This document shows, in pieces, positions 20,187 to 28,995 of a stretch of 64,000 nucleotides of DNA. The stretch comes from Streptomyces rubradiris (GTDB lineage Bacteria; Actinomycetota; Actinomycetes; Streptomycetales; Streptomycetaceae), in assembly GCF_016860525.1 (NCBI RefSeq), contig NZ_BNEA01000001.1, forward strand, positions 1,629,501 through 1,693,500, written 5' to 3'. Under the pieces are notes generated by a model. That model saw nothing but the letters and a program-made list of their open reading frames with translations, ran no database searches and had not been told where the DNA came from. The translations under genes were made by a program, and so were the position numbers. Each line of letters starts with the position of its first letter. Position 1 is the stretch's first letter.

Positions 20187-20447
20187 GGGTCGAGCCTATG
20201 GCTTACCGGCGGGTAGAGAATTGGCGCCGCATGACTACTCAACGGCCTTTTGGCGAAGGGTTTTTGACAAGTGTTGAAGTGTGCGGACGGCTGCTCCGAT
20301 GAGCGGATGGCGTGCGGCCGGGGAGGGTGGTGAGCGGGGCCTCACGGGGAACGGGTCACCAGATCGCAACCTTGCGGACCTGTTGCCGTAGGTCATGCCC
20401 AGGTCAGAATCTACGCGCGTTGTCCACATCGTCGAGGAGACCGAGAG

Positions 20448-22265
20448 ATGCCGTTGAACCGCCGGAAGTTCCTGAAGAAGTCCGCCGTCACCGGAGCGGG
20501 TGTGGCGATCGCCGGCGCGGCGGCGGCCCCGGCGGCCGAGGCGGCGCAGGACCACCACCGGCCCGGACGCCCCGGGCACCCCGTGAAGCGGTACTCGCTG
20601 ACCGTCATGGGCACCACCGACCTGCACGGCCACGTCTTCAACTGGGACTACTTCAAGGACGCGGAGTACTCCGACAAGGCGGGCAACGCGATGGGGCTCG
20701 CCCGGATCGCCACCCTGGTGAACCAGGTGCGCGCGGAGAAGGGCCGCCGCAACACCCTGCTGCTGGACGCCGGTGACACCATCCAGGGCACCCCGCTGAC
20801 CTACTACTACGCCAAGGTCGACCCGATCACCGCCAAGGGCGGGCCGGTGCATCCGATGGCGCGGGCGATGAACGCGATCGGGTACGACGCCGCGGCCCTC
20901 GGCAACCACGAGTTCAACTACGGCATCGAGACGCTGCGGAAGTTCGAGGACCAGCTGGACTTCCCGCTGCTCGGCGCGAACGCGGTGGACGCCAAGTCGC
21001 TGCGGCCGGCCTTCCCGCCGTACTTCATGAAGACCTTCCACGTGCCCGGCGCCAAGCCGGTCAAGGTCGCCGTCCTCGGTCTGACCAACCCGGGCATCGC
21101 GATCTGGGACAAGGCCTACGTCCAGGGGAAGCTGGCGTTCCCGGGGCTGGAGGAGCAGGCCGCGAAGTGGGTGCCGAAGCTGAGGTCGATGGGCGCGGAC
21201 GTGGTCGTGGTGTCGGCCCACTCGGGCACCTCGGGCACCTCGTCCTACGGCGACCAGGTGCCGTACGTGGAGAACGCGGCGGCGAACGTGGCCCGGCGGG
21301 TCCCGGGTATCGACGCGATCCTGGTCGGTCACGCGCACGTGGAGATCCCGGAGCTGAAGGTCGTCAACGAGGAGACCGGCAGGACCGTCGTGCTGTCGGA
21401 GCCGCTGTGCTACGCCGAGCGGCTCACCCTCTTCGACATCGAGCTGGAGTTCCGCAAGGGCCGCTGGGAGGTCGAGTCGGTCTCCGCGTCCCTGCGCGAC
21501 TCCCGGACCGTCGCCGATGACCCGGAGATCACCAGGCTGCTCGCCGACCAGCACCAAAAGGTCGTCGCGTACGTCAACCAGGTCGTCGGCCGCGCGACCG
21601 AGCCCCTGACCACGGCCGAGGCCCGCTACAAGGACGCCCCGATCATCGACCTGATCACCAAGGTCCAGGAGGACGTGGTGAAGGCGGCGCTCGCGGGCAC
21701 CGAGTACGCCGCGCTGCCGGTGCTCGCCCAGGCCTCGCCGTTCTCCCGGACCTCGGAGATCCCGGCCGGCGATGTGACGATCCGGGACCTGTCCAGCCTG
21801 TACGTCTACGACAACACGCTGGTCGCCAAGTTGCTCACGGGCGTCCAGCTGCGCGCCTACCTGGAGTACTCGGCGGAGTACTACGTCCAGACGGCCCCCG
21901 GTGCCGCGGTCGACGTGGAGAAGCTGACCAACGCCGGCGGGCGTCCGGACTACAACTACGACTACGTGTCGGGGCTGTCGTACGACATCGACATCGCCCA
22001 GCCGGCCGGGTCGCGGATCAGGAACCTGACCTTCGGCGGGGCTCCGCTGGACGACGGCGGGCAGTTCGTGCTCGCGGTGAACAACTACCGTGCCAACGGC
22101 GGCGGTGCCTTCCCGCACATCGCCTCCGCCAAGGAGCTGTGGTCGGAGTCGACGGAGATCCGCACCCGGATCGCGGAGTGGGTGACCGCGAAGGGGGTGC
22201 TGGACCCGAAGGACTTCGCCTCGGTGGACTGGAGGCTGGTGCGGGGCGGCACGCCGGTGTTCTAG
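20448..22265 (+). CDS. Tat-exported bifunctional metallophosphatase / 5'-nucleotidase
   Basis: The 605-residue protein begins with a Tat signal (NRRKFLKKSAVTGAGVAIA, cut after AAEA). The metallophosphoesterase domain shows VMGTTDLHGHVFNWDYFKD, LLLDAGDTIQGTPLTYYYAK, ALGNHEFNYGIET and ILVGHAHVEIPE. The C-terminal 5'-nucleotidase domain (from ~residue 390) shows DVTIRDLSSLYVYDNTLVAK and VSGLSYDIDIAQPAGSRI. It probably recovers phosphate and nucleosides from extracellular nucleotides or 2',3'-cyclic nucleotides. The ATG is preceded by GGAGACCGAGAG. It is transcribed away from pyk and ends next to a decayed gene on the other strand. Confidence 0.93.
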   Translation: MPLNRRKFLKKSAVTGAGVAIAGAAAAPAAEAAQDHHRPGRPGHPVKRYSLTVMGTTDLHGHVFNWDYFKDAEYSDKAGNAMGLARIATLVNQVRAEKGRRNTLLLDAGDTIQGTPLTYYYAKVDPITAKGGPVHPMARAMNAIGYDAAALGNHEFNYGIETLRKFEDQLDFPLLGANAVDAKSLRPAFPPYFMKTFHVPGAKPVKVAVLGLTNPGIAIWDKAYVQGKLAFPGLEEQAAKWVPKLRSMGADVVVVSAHSGTSGTSSYGDQVPYVENAAANVARRVPGIDAILVGHAHVEIPELKVVNEETGRTVVLSEPLCYAERLTLFDIELEFRKGRWEVESVSASLRDSRTVADDPEITRLLADQHQKVVAYVNQVVGRATEPLTTAEARYKDAPIIDLITKVQEDVVKAALAGTEYAALPVLAQASPFSRTSEIPAGDVTIRDLSSLYVYDNTLVAKLLTGVQLRAYLEYSAEYYVQTAPGAAVDVEKLTNAGGRPDYNYDYVSGLSYDIDIAQPAGSRIRNLTFGGAPLDDGGQFVLAVNNYRANGGGAFPHIASAKELWSESTEIRTRIAEWVTAKGVLDPKDFASVDWRLVRGGTPVF

Positions 22266-22288
22266 GAATCCCGCGTTCTCCAGGTCGT

Positions 22289-22377
22289 TCACAGGTCCAG
22301 CAGGGACAGGTCGACGGAGTCGGCGATCGCCTTGGCACCGGCGTCGTCGACGTGCACGCCGTCGCCAGGACTCGTCG
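22289..22377 (-). pseudogene. C-terminal remnant of an SGNH/GDSL hydrolase
   Basis: Read leftward, the stretch encodes SPGDGVHVDDAGAKAIADSV followed by DLSLLDL and a stop at 22289-22291. DGVH-(x)2-DAG is the block that carries the catalytic Asp/His of SGNH hydrolases and normally sits near the C-terminus. In the same frame a TGA occurs about 15 codons upstream of this block, and no Gly-Asp-Ser block is present, so only the tail of a gene remains. It lies between the nucleotidase and the hydroxylase gene. Confidence 0.55.
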
Positions 22378-22507
22378 GGGCGGATGACGGGGGAACGGTG
22401 GGCGGTGATCCAGGTCATGGTCGTGATCGGCGTCAACGCCCCACCGTGGGGGGCTTGTTCCGGCCCGCCGGTCCGGGTTCGGCGGGTGTGTTCGGGGGCC
22501 GGGGCGG

Positions 22508-23920
22508 TCAGGGTCCGTCGATCAGCGGGGTGAGCCGCTTGGGCTGCCGGGCCGGTGGCACCCGGTCCGCCGGGTCGTCGAGGCCGAAGGAGGTGAAGGC
22601 GGTCCGGGTGGGCAGCGGGTAGGTCTCCTTTCCGGTGAGGGAGTTGAGGATGGTGGCGCTGCGCCAGGCGGCGAGGCCGAGATCGGGGGCCCCGACGCCG
22701 TGGGTGTGCAGCTCGGCGTTCTGGACGTAGACCGAGCCGGTGACCGAGGGGTCGAGGACGAGGCGGAACTCCTCGTCCACGCGGGGGCGTTCGCTGCTGT
22801 CGCGGCGGATGTAGGGGTCGAGTCCGGCGAGGAGCCGGCCGAGGGGGCGTTCGCGGTAGCCGGTGGCGAGGACGACGGCGTCGGTGGTGAGCCGGGAGCG
22901 GGTGCCCTGCTGGAGGTGTTCCAGGTGCAGTTCGACGGTGCTGGTGGCGATCCGGCCGGCGGTGCGGACGCGGACGCCGGGGGTGAGGACGGCGTCGGGC
23001 CAGCCGCCGCCGAGGGTGCGCCGGTACAGCTCGTCGTGGATGGCGGCGAGGGTGCCGGCGTCGATGCCCTTGTACAGCTGCCACTGGGCGGCGACCAGCC
23101 GGTCGCGGACGGGTTCGGCGAGCGCGTGGAAGTAGCGGGTGTAGTCGGGGGTGAAGTGTTCCAGGCCCAGTTTGGAGTACTCCATGGGGGCGAACGCCTC
23201 GGTGCGGCCGATCCAGTGCAGCCGTTCCCGGCCGGCCGGGCGGTGCCGCAGCAGGTCGAGGAAGACCTCGGCGCCTGACTGTCCGGAGCCGACGACGGTG
23301 ACGTGTCCGGCGGCGAGGACGGTGTCGCGGTGGGCGAGGTAGTCGGCGGCGTGCAGGACGGGCACGCCGGGGGCGTCGACCAGGGGCTGGAGGGGGTCGG
23401 GTACGTAGGGGGCGGTGCCGATGCCGAGGACGATGTTGCGGGTGTACGTGCGGCCCAGGGCCTCTGCCTCGCCTTCGGTGTCGAGCTGGGTGAAGTCGAC
23501 CTCGAAGACGTCCCGTTCGGGGTTCCAGCGGACGGTGTCGACCTGGTGGCGGAAGCGCAGACCGGGCAGTTGCTGGGCGACCCAGCGGCAGTAGGCGTCG
23601 TACTCGGCGCGCTGGATGTGGAAGCGCTCGGCGAAGTAGAAGGGGAAGAGGCGTTCGCGGTTCCTGAGGTAGCTGAGGAAGCTCCAGGGGCTGGTGGGGT
23701 CGGCGAGGGTGACGAGGTCGGCGAGGAACGGCACCTGGATGGTGGCGCCCTCGATGAGCAGCCCGGGGTGCCAGTCGAAGCCGGGGCGCTGTTCGTAGAA
23801 GACGGCGTCGAGTTCGGCGAGCGGGTGGGCGAGGGCGGCGAGGGAGAGGTTGCAGGGGCCGATGCCGATGCCGACCAGATCGCGTGGGGAGGTCGGCTCG
23901 TGGCGTGGGGGGTGGGTCAT
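22508..23920 (-). CDS. Lysine/ornithine N-monooxygenase, DesB-like
   Basis: The 470-residue flavoenzyme starts at ATG 23920 inside the stop of the upstream decarboxylase gene (ATGA). It has the FAD site DLVGIGIGPCNLSLAALAH, the substrate and FAD segment FEVDFTQLD preceded by FYFAERFHIQRAEYDAYCRW, the NADPH site HVTVVGSGQSGAEVFLDLL and the ATGY motif VVLATGYRERPLGRLLAGLD. The family N-hydroxylates primary amines. DesB makes N-hydroxycadaverine for desferrioxamine, and the sequence reads very like DesB. Here no acyltransferase (desC) or NIS synthetase (desD) follows, so the product is uncertain. Cytoplasmic; translationally coupled to the decarboxylase. Confidence 0.88.
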   Translation of the reverse strand: MTHPPRHEPTSPRDLVGIGIGPCNLSLAALAHPLAELDAVFYEQRPGFDWHPGLLIEGATIQVPFLADLVTLADPTSPWSFLSYLRNRERLFPFYFAERFHIQRAEYDAYCRWVAQQLPGLRFRHQVDTVRWNPERDVFEVDFTQLDTEGEAEALGRTYTRNIVLGIGTAPYVPDPLQPLVDAPGVPVLHAADYLAHRDTVLAAGHVTVVGSGQSGAEVFLDLLRHRPAGRERLHWIGRTEAFAPMEYSKLGLEHFTPDYTRYFHALAEPVRDRLVAAQWQLYKGIDAGTLAAIHDELYRRTLGGGWPDAVLTPGVRVRTAGRIATSTVELHLEHLQQGTRSRLTTDAVVLATGYRERPLGRLLAGLDPYIRRDSSERPRVDEEFRLVLDPSVTGSVYVQNAELHTHGVGAPDLGLAAWRSATILNSLTGKETYPLPTRTAFTSFGLDDPADRVPPARQPKRLTPLIDGP

Positions 23921-25293
23921 CGGGGGGTGTTTCCTTCGACGAGTTCGAGCAGGCGGGCCAGGTCGTCCGGCCGGCTTCGGGGGTTGAGGACGGTGGCCTT
24001 GAGCCAGAGCCGGCCGTCGAGCCGGGCCCGGCCGAGCACGGCCCGGCCTTCGTGCAGGAGTCTGCGGCGGACGGCGGCCACGGCGTCGTCGGCGGCTGCG
24101 GCGGGGCGGAACAGGACGGTGCTGATGACGGGCCGGTCGTAGAGCTCGAAGCCGGGGTGTTCGGCGATCAGGGCGGCGAACTCGCGGGCGCGGGCGCAGA
24201 CCTGGTCGACCAGGGCGCCGAGGCCGTCGCGGCCCAGTGTTCTGAGGGTGACGGCGATCTTCAGGATGTCGGGGCGGCGGGTGGTGCGCGGGGAGCGGCC
24301 GAGCAGGTCGGGGAGGCCGGCCTCGGTGTCGTCGGCGGCGTTCAGGTAGTCCGCGCGCTGGTGGAGGGTGGCCAGTTCGTCCGGGCGGGCCACGGCGAGC
24401 AGGCCGGCGGCGGCCGGCTGCCAGCCGAGTTTGTGCAGGTCCAGGGTGACGGTGTGGGCGGCGTCGAGCCCGGCGAGCCGGTCGCGGTGCCGGTCGCTGA
24501 AGAGCAGGCCGCCGCCGTAGGCCGCGTCGATGTGCAGCCGGGCGCCGTGGGCGGCGCACAGGGCGGCGATCTCGGGCAGCGGATCGATGAGGCCGGCGTC
24601 GGTGGTGCCGGCGGTGGCGGCGACCAGCACGGGGCCGGCAAGCGCGGTGAGGGCTTCGGCGAGGGCGGCCGGGTCGAGGGTGCCGCGGGGGGCCGGGAGG
24701 ACGACCGGGGCGGGCAGGCCGAGCAGCCAGGCGGCGCGCGGCAGCGAGTGGTGGGCGCCGGCGCAGCAGACGAGGCGCAGGCCGCTGCCGTGCGCCTCGC
24801 GGGCGAGCAGCAGGGCGAGTTGGTTGGACTCGGTGCCGCCGGTGGTGACGAGGGCGTCGGTGAGGCCGGCCGTGCGGGCGAGGGTGCGGGTGACGGCGGC
24901 TTCCAGGGCGGAGGCGGCCGGGGCCTGGTCCCAGGAGTCCAGGGAGGGGTTGAGGGCGCTCGCGGCGAGGTCGGCGGCGGTGGCCACGGCGAGCGGGGGG
25001 CAGTGCAGATGGGCGGCGCACAGCGGGTCGGCGGGGTCGGCGGCGCCCGCGGCGAGGGCCCGCACGATGTCGTGCAGGGCGCCGGGGTCGCCGGTGTCCG
25101 GCAGGGGGTCGCCGAGGGCGGCGGCGACGCGCGCGGTGACGGCGTCGGGGCCGCCGGCGGGCAGCGGGCCGCCGCGCTCGGCGGCGCCGGCGGCGAGGGC
25201 GTCGAGCACGGTGGCGAGGAGGGGCCGCAGGGCCTCGGGGCCGCCAGGACCCGAGGCGAGCGGCGGCGTGCTCAGGGCCGCTTCTGCGGTCAT
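23917..25293 (-). CDS. PLP-dependent amino acid decarboxylase, DesA-like
   Basis: The 458-residue group II decarboxylase starts at ATG 25293 behind GGAGGAGAG. It shows TTGGTESNQLALLLAREAHG, AGAHHSLPRAAWLLGL, ATAGTTDAGLIDPLPEI, the PLP-aspartate segment ARLHIDAAYGGGLLF and the Schiff-base Lys288 in TLDLHKLGWQPAAAG. Relatives act on lysine, ornithine, 2,4-diaminobutyrate or aromatic amino acids. Coupling to a DesB-like N-hydroxylase suggests lysine to cadaverine (or ornithine to putrescine). The N-terminal ~90 residues are Ala/Gly-rich and variable. No DmdR-type iron box was seen in the 154-bp upstream gap. Confidence 0.87.
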   Translation of the reverse strand: MTAEAALSTPPLASGPGGPEALRPLLATVLDALAAGAAERGGPLPAGGPDAVTARVAAALGDPLPDTGDPGALHDIVRALAAGAADPADPLCAAHLHCPPLAVATAADLAASALNPSLDSWDQAPAASALEAAVTRTLARTAGLTDALVTTGGTESNQLALLLAREAHGSGLRLVCCAGAHHSLPRAAWLLGLPAPVVLPAPRGTLDPAALAEALTALAGPVLVAATAGTTDAGLIDPLPEIAALCAAHGARLHIDAAYGGGLLFSDRHRDRLAGLDAAHTVTLDLHKLGWQPAAAGLLAVARPDELATLHQRADYLNAADDTEAGLPDLLGRSPRTTRRPDILKIAVTLRTLGRDGLGALVDQVCARAREFAALIAEHPGFELYDRPVISTVLFRPAAAADDAVAAVRRRLLHEGRAVLGRARLDGRLWLKATVLNPRSRPDDLARLLELVEGNTPR

Positions 25294-25447
25294 GGGCTCT
25301 CCTCCGGGGCAGGGGAACGCCGGGCGGGCCTGCCGGGCCCGTGTGGGTGGAGTGCCAGCTTGTACCGGAAGAGAGCCCTGTGTCCCCGATGCCCGGCGAA
25401 CGGAACCCGAAAGTGTGTACTGCTCTTGCCCCGAAGTGGCCGGTCGG

Positions 25448-26275
25448 CTAGGGCCGGAAGTCCGCGGCGTGGTCGCGGGCCCACTGGTCGAAGGCGCGGG
25501 CCGGGGTGCCGGTGATGTCCCCCACGGTGCCGGTGATCTCGGGGGGCACGCCGACGGCCTGTGCGACGGTCTCCAGCAGCCGGCCGAGCATCTGCGGCGG
25601 TACGTGCGGGAACAGCTCCGGGCCGGCGTCGGCCGGGTCGATCTCCTCGAACGTCAGCTTCCTGCCGAGCGCGTCGCCGATGGTGGCGACCTGTTCGGCG
25701 TTGCTGGTGGCCGCGGGCCCGGTCAGCCGGTGCACGGCGCCCTCGTGGCCGTCGTCGAGCAGGACGCGCTCGGCGACGGCGGCGATGTCGTCCTCGTGGA
25801 TGGGCGCGGAGAGCGCGTCGGCGTGGACGCCGCGGACGGTGTCGCCGCCCGCGCGGATCTGCGGGGCGTACTGGAGCGCGTTGGTGGCGAAGGCGTTGGG
25901 CCGCAGGAAGGTCCAGGCGAGCCCGCTGTCGCGGATGTGCCGCTCGACGGTGGCGTGCGCGACGTGGATGGGGTGGGTCTCGTCGGCGCCTTCCCGGACG
26001 ATGCCGCTGGAGAGCAGGAGGGCGTGGCGTACGCCGTGTTCACGGGCGGCCGCGAGCAGCGGGGCGGTGGCGGCCTGGGCGTACAGGAAGATCTTCGTGG
26101 CGCCGGTGAACAGGGCGGCGGGGTCGTCCGGGCGGAACGCCACCACCTCGGCCCGCTCGGGCAGGCCGGCCCGTGCGGGGTCGCGGGTCAGTGCCCGCAC
26201 GGGCTGTCCCGCGGCGAGGAGCCGGTCGACAAGGGCACGGCCGACGTTGCCGGTCGCGCCGGTCACTACGATCAC
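25448..26275 (-). CDS. NmrA-like NAD(P)-binding protein
   Basis: The 275-residue atypical SDR starts at GTG 26275 (MIVVTGATGNVGRALVDRLL), with the GxxGxxG nucleotide loop at the N-terminus. HALLLSSGIVREGADETHP, FLRPNAFATNALQYAPQI and GDTVRGVHADALSAPIHEDD are typical of the NmrA/quinone-oxidoreductase-like group. The usual YxxxK pair is absent, so it may sense NAD(P) redox state rather than catalyse, or reduce quinones like QorB. It lies between the decarboxylase and pepN, all leftward, with gaps of 92-154 bp. Confidence 0.85.
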   Translation of the reverse strand: MIVVTGATGNVGRALVDRLLAAGQPVRALTRDPARAGLPERAEVVAFRPDDPAALFTGATKIFLYAQAATAPLLAAAREHGVRHALLLSSGIVREGADETHPIHVAHATVERHIRDSGLAWTFLRPNAFATNALQYAPQIRAGGDTVRGVHADALSAPIHEDDIAAVAERVLLDDGHEGAVHRLTGPAATSNAEQVATIGDALGRKLTFEEIDPADAGPELFPHVPPQMLGRLLETVAQAVGVPPEITGTVGDITGTPARAFDQWARDHAADFRP

Positions 26276-26367
26276 GGTGCTGCCTCCAGGGCTCGGACGA
26301 TCACTGTCCGCCCGAGCCTAGGGAGCGCGGCCCGCGGGCCGCATCGTCGGCAGGGACCAGCCGAGTC

Positions 26368-28878
26368 CTACGCCGTCGGTCGTACGCCCTCCTGTGCCGG
26401 CCGGTGTGCTTCGCGGACGCGCAGGGCGCGGGCGAGGTCGTCCAGGCGGTCGGCGAGGGCGCGGCGCAGCGCCGGGGTGAGGTCGTCGGCGCGCAGGCAC
26501 TCCTCGCCGAGCCGGAGGTTCTCGGTGTCGACGGCGTGGGCGGGGAAGCACCAGCGGCCGGCGGCGGTGGCGATGGCGGGGCCGCGGCGGGCGGCGACGG
26601 CGGCCACGTCGGCGTAGAAGCGCGGTACGTACGGGCGGACCAGTTCGGCCTGTTCGGGCTGCCAGAAGCCTTGGGCGGTGGCGGTGAAGAGGTAGTTGGA
26701 CAGGTCGTCGCCCGCGAACATCGCCGCCCAGGCGGCGCGCTTGGCCTCCGGGTCGGGCAGCGCGGCGCGGCAGCGGGCGGCGCCCTCCTGGCCGGCGGCG
26801 CTCGGGTCGCTCGCCAGTTCTGCGGCGATGGCGGCCTCGTCGGTGGCGCCGAGCACGGCGAGCCGGGCGAGGATGCGCCAGCGCAGTTCGGGGTCGAGTT
26901 CGGGGCCGCCGGGCACGGTGCCGTCGGTGAGCCAGGCGGTGATGGTCTCGGGGTGGGCGGCCACGTCGATCAGGTGCCGTACGGCGATCAGCCGCAGGCC
27001 GGGGTGGTCGCCGTCCTCGGTGCGGCGCAGCAGGTCGCGGCAGAGGGAGGTGAGGGTGGCCAGGGCGGCCGGCCGGTGGGCCGGGGCGAGGTACTGCTGG
27101 GTGAGCTGGCCGGCGGCGAAGGCGAGGACGCCCTGGGCGACGGCCAGGTCGGTCTCGCGGGGCAGGTGGGCGCGGGCCAGCTCCAGGTAGGCGGCGGGCG
27201 CCAGGTCGCCGTCGCGTACGGCGTCCCTGAGGGCGTTCCAGACGACCGCGCGGGTGAGCGGGTCGGGCAGTCCGGACAGCCCGGTGCGGAGGGTCTCGGC
27301 GGAGGCGGCGTCGAAGCGGATCTTGGCGTAGGTGATGTCGCCGTCGTTGAGGACGATCAGCGCGGGGCGCTTGCCGATGGGCTGCGGGTCGGTCTGCGGC
27401 AGGTCGAGGTCGATGCGTTCGCGCAGTACCAGTCGGCCCTCGTCGGCGAGGTCGTGGTCGTACAGTCCGGCGCCGAGGCGGTGCGGGCGGCTGCCCGCGC
27501 GGTCGACGGTCAGCGCGCAGGTGCCGCCGGCGGCGGTGACCGTGGGCACGAGGGTGTCGACGCCGGTGGTGCGCAGCCAGCTGTCGGCCCAGGCGGAGAC
27601 GTCGCGGTCGGTGGCCGAGGCGAGGGAGTCGATGAAGTCGGCGAGGGTGGCGTTGCCGAACCTGTGCCGGGCGAAGTGGGTGTTGATGCCGGCGAGGAAG
27701 TCCTTCTCGCCGATCCAGGCGGCGAGCTGGCGCAGCGCGGAGGCGCCCTTGGCGTAGGAGATGCCGTCGAAGTTGAGCAGGGCGGAGGCCGTGTCGTCGA
27801 CGTGGTCGGGGGCGACCGGGTGAGTGGTGGGGCGCTGGTCGGCGTCGTAGCCCCAGGCCTTGCGGGTGACGCCGAACTCGGTCCAGGGGCCGGTGAAGCG
27901 GGTGGCCTCGGCGGTGGTCTGGTAGCCCATGTACTCGGCGAAGGACTCGTTCAGCCAGATGTCGTCCCACCACTTGAGGGTGACGAGGTCGCCGAACCAC
28001 ATGTGGGCCATCTCGTGCGCGATGACCATGGCGCGGGACTGCCGTTCGGTGTCGGTGACGGCGGAGCGGTAGACGAACTCGTCGCGGAAGGTGACCAGGC
28101 CCGGGTTCTCCATGGCGCCGGCGTTGAACTCGGGGACGAACGCCTGGTCGTAGGAGTCGAAGGGGTAGGGCTCCTCGAACTTCTCGTGGTAGCGGTCGAA
28201 GCACGCGCGCGTGACGTCGAGGATCTCGTCGGCGTCGAGGTGGGGGGCGAGGGAGCGGCGGCAGTGGACGCCGAAGGGCAGCCCGCGGTGTTCGGTGCGC
28301 ACCGAGTGCCAGGGGCCTGCGGCGACGGCGACCAGGTAGGTGGAGATCGGCGGGGTGGGCGCGGCCTGCCAGACGCCGTCCCCCTGGCGGGTGGTGACGC
28401 TGTTGGCGAGGACGGTCCAGCCCTCGGGCGCCTTGACGCCGACCTCGAAGACGGCCTTCAGGTCGGGCTGGTCGAAGGCGGCGAAGACGCGCTGGACGTC
28501 GTCCATGAACAGCTGGGTGTAGACGTACGTCTCGCCGTCGCTGGGGTCGGTGAAGCGGTGCATGCCCTCGCCGGTGCGGGAGTAGCGCATGGCGGCGTGG
28601 ACGCGCAGCTCGTGCTCGCCGGCGGTGAGGTTCTTCAGCGGCAGCCGGTTCCCGTTGAGGAGGCCGGTGTCGAGCGGCTGTCCGTCGAGCGTGACGCCGC
28701 GCAGCTCGGCAGGCTTCAACTCGACGAACGTGTCCCCGTCGAACCGGGTGGTGAACCGGATCGCGGTGCGGGAGTCGAAGGCCTCGTCGCCGGTGGTGAG
28801 GTCGAGTTCGACCGTGTACCGGTGGACGTCGAGGATCTCTGCTCGGAGCTGCGCTTCATCGCGCGTGAGTACGGACAT
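26368..28878 (-). CDS. pepN: Aminopeptidase N (M1 metallopeptidase)
   Basis: The 836-residue enzyme removes N-terminal amino acids from peptides in the cytoplasm. From the chosen start ATG 28878 (MSVLTRDEAQLRAEILDVHR; ATG 28887 is possible), the exopeptidase motif GAMEN is at ~254-258. The zinc site is HEMAH (288-292) with the third ligand Glu311 in NESFAEY, the canonical HExxH-18-E. The proton donor region shows SYAKGASALRQLAAWIGEKD. The ERAP1-like C-terminal half is complete. Its length fits actinobacterial PepN. Monocistronic by spacing. Confidence 0.95.
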   Translation of the reverse strand: MSVLTRDEAQLRAEILDVHRYTVELDLTTGDEAFDSRTAIRFTTRFDGDTFVELKPAELRGVTLDGQPLDTGLLNGNRLPLKNLTAGEHELRVHAAMRYSRTGEGMHRFTDPSDGETYVYTQLFMDDVQRVFAAFDQPDLKAVFEVGVKAPEGWTVLANSVTTRQGDGVWQAAPTPPISTYLVAVAAGPWHSVRTEHRGLPFGVHCRRSLAPHLDADEILDVTRACFDRYHEKFEEPYPFDSYDQAFVPEFNAGAMENPGLVTFRDEFVYRSAVTDTERQSRAMVIAHEMAHMWFGDLVTLKWWDDIWLNESFAEYMGYQTTAEATRFTGPWTEFGVTRKAWGYDADQRPTTHPVAPDHVDDTASALLNFDGISYAKGASALRQLAAWIGEKDFLAGINTHFARHRFGNATLADFIDSLASATDRDVSAWADSWLRTTGVDTLVPTVTAAGGTCALTVDRAGSRPHRLGAGLYDHDLADEGRLVLRERIDLDLPQTDPQPIGKRPALIVLNDGDITYAKIRFDAASAETLRTGLSGLPDPLTRAVVWNALRDAVRDGDLAPAAYLELARAHLPRETDLAVAQGVLAFAAGQLTQQYLAPAHRPAALATLTSLCRDLLRRTEDGDHPGLRLIAVRHLIDVAAHPETITAWLTDGTVPGGPELDPELRWRILARLAVLGATDEAAIAAELASDPSAAGQEGAARCRAALPDPEAKRAAWAAMFAGDDLSNYLFTATAQGFWQPEQAELVRPYVPRFYADVAAVAARRGPAIATAAGRWCFPAHAVDTENLRLGEECLRADDLTPALRRALADRLDDLARALRVREAHRPAQEGVRPTA

Positions 28879-28995
28879 GAAGGCCATGCTGCCTGATGCC
28901 GCCGGCAGCGCACAGGGTCGGACCGGTACACCGGCCCCGGCCCCCGTGCGCACCCGGTGCTGCCGCTTCCCCGCGGCGTCCTGGGCGGTGCCCGG

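Noticed and set aside
20265..20300. Strong promoter from TTGACA at 20265
   Set aside because: The -35 match is perfect, but no acceptable -10 hexamer lies 16-19 bp downstream.
20235..23084. 949-codon leftward frame across the nucleotidase gene
   Set aside because: It is antisense to a gene with a Tat signal and all metal motifs; only its part near 22.3-22.4 kb overlaps the SGNH remnant, in a different frame.
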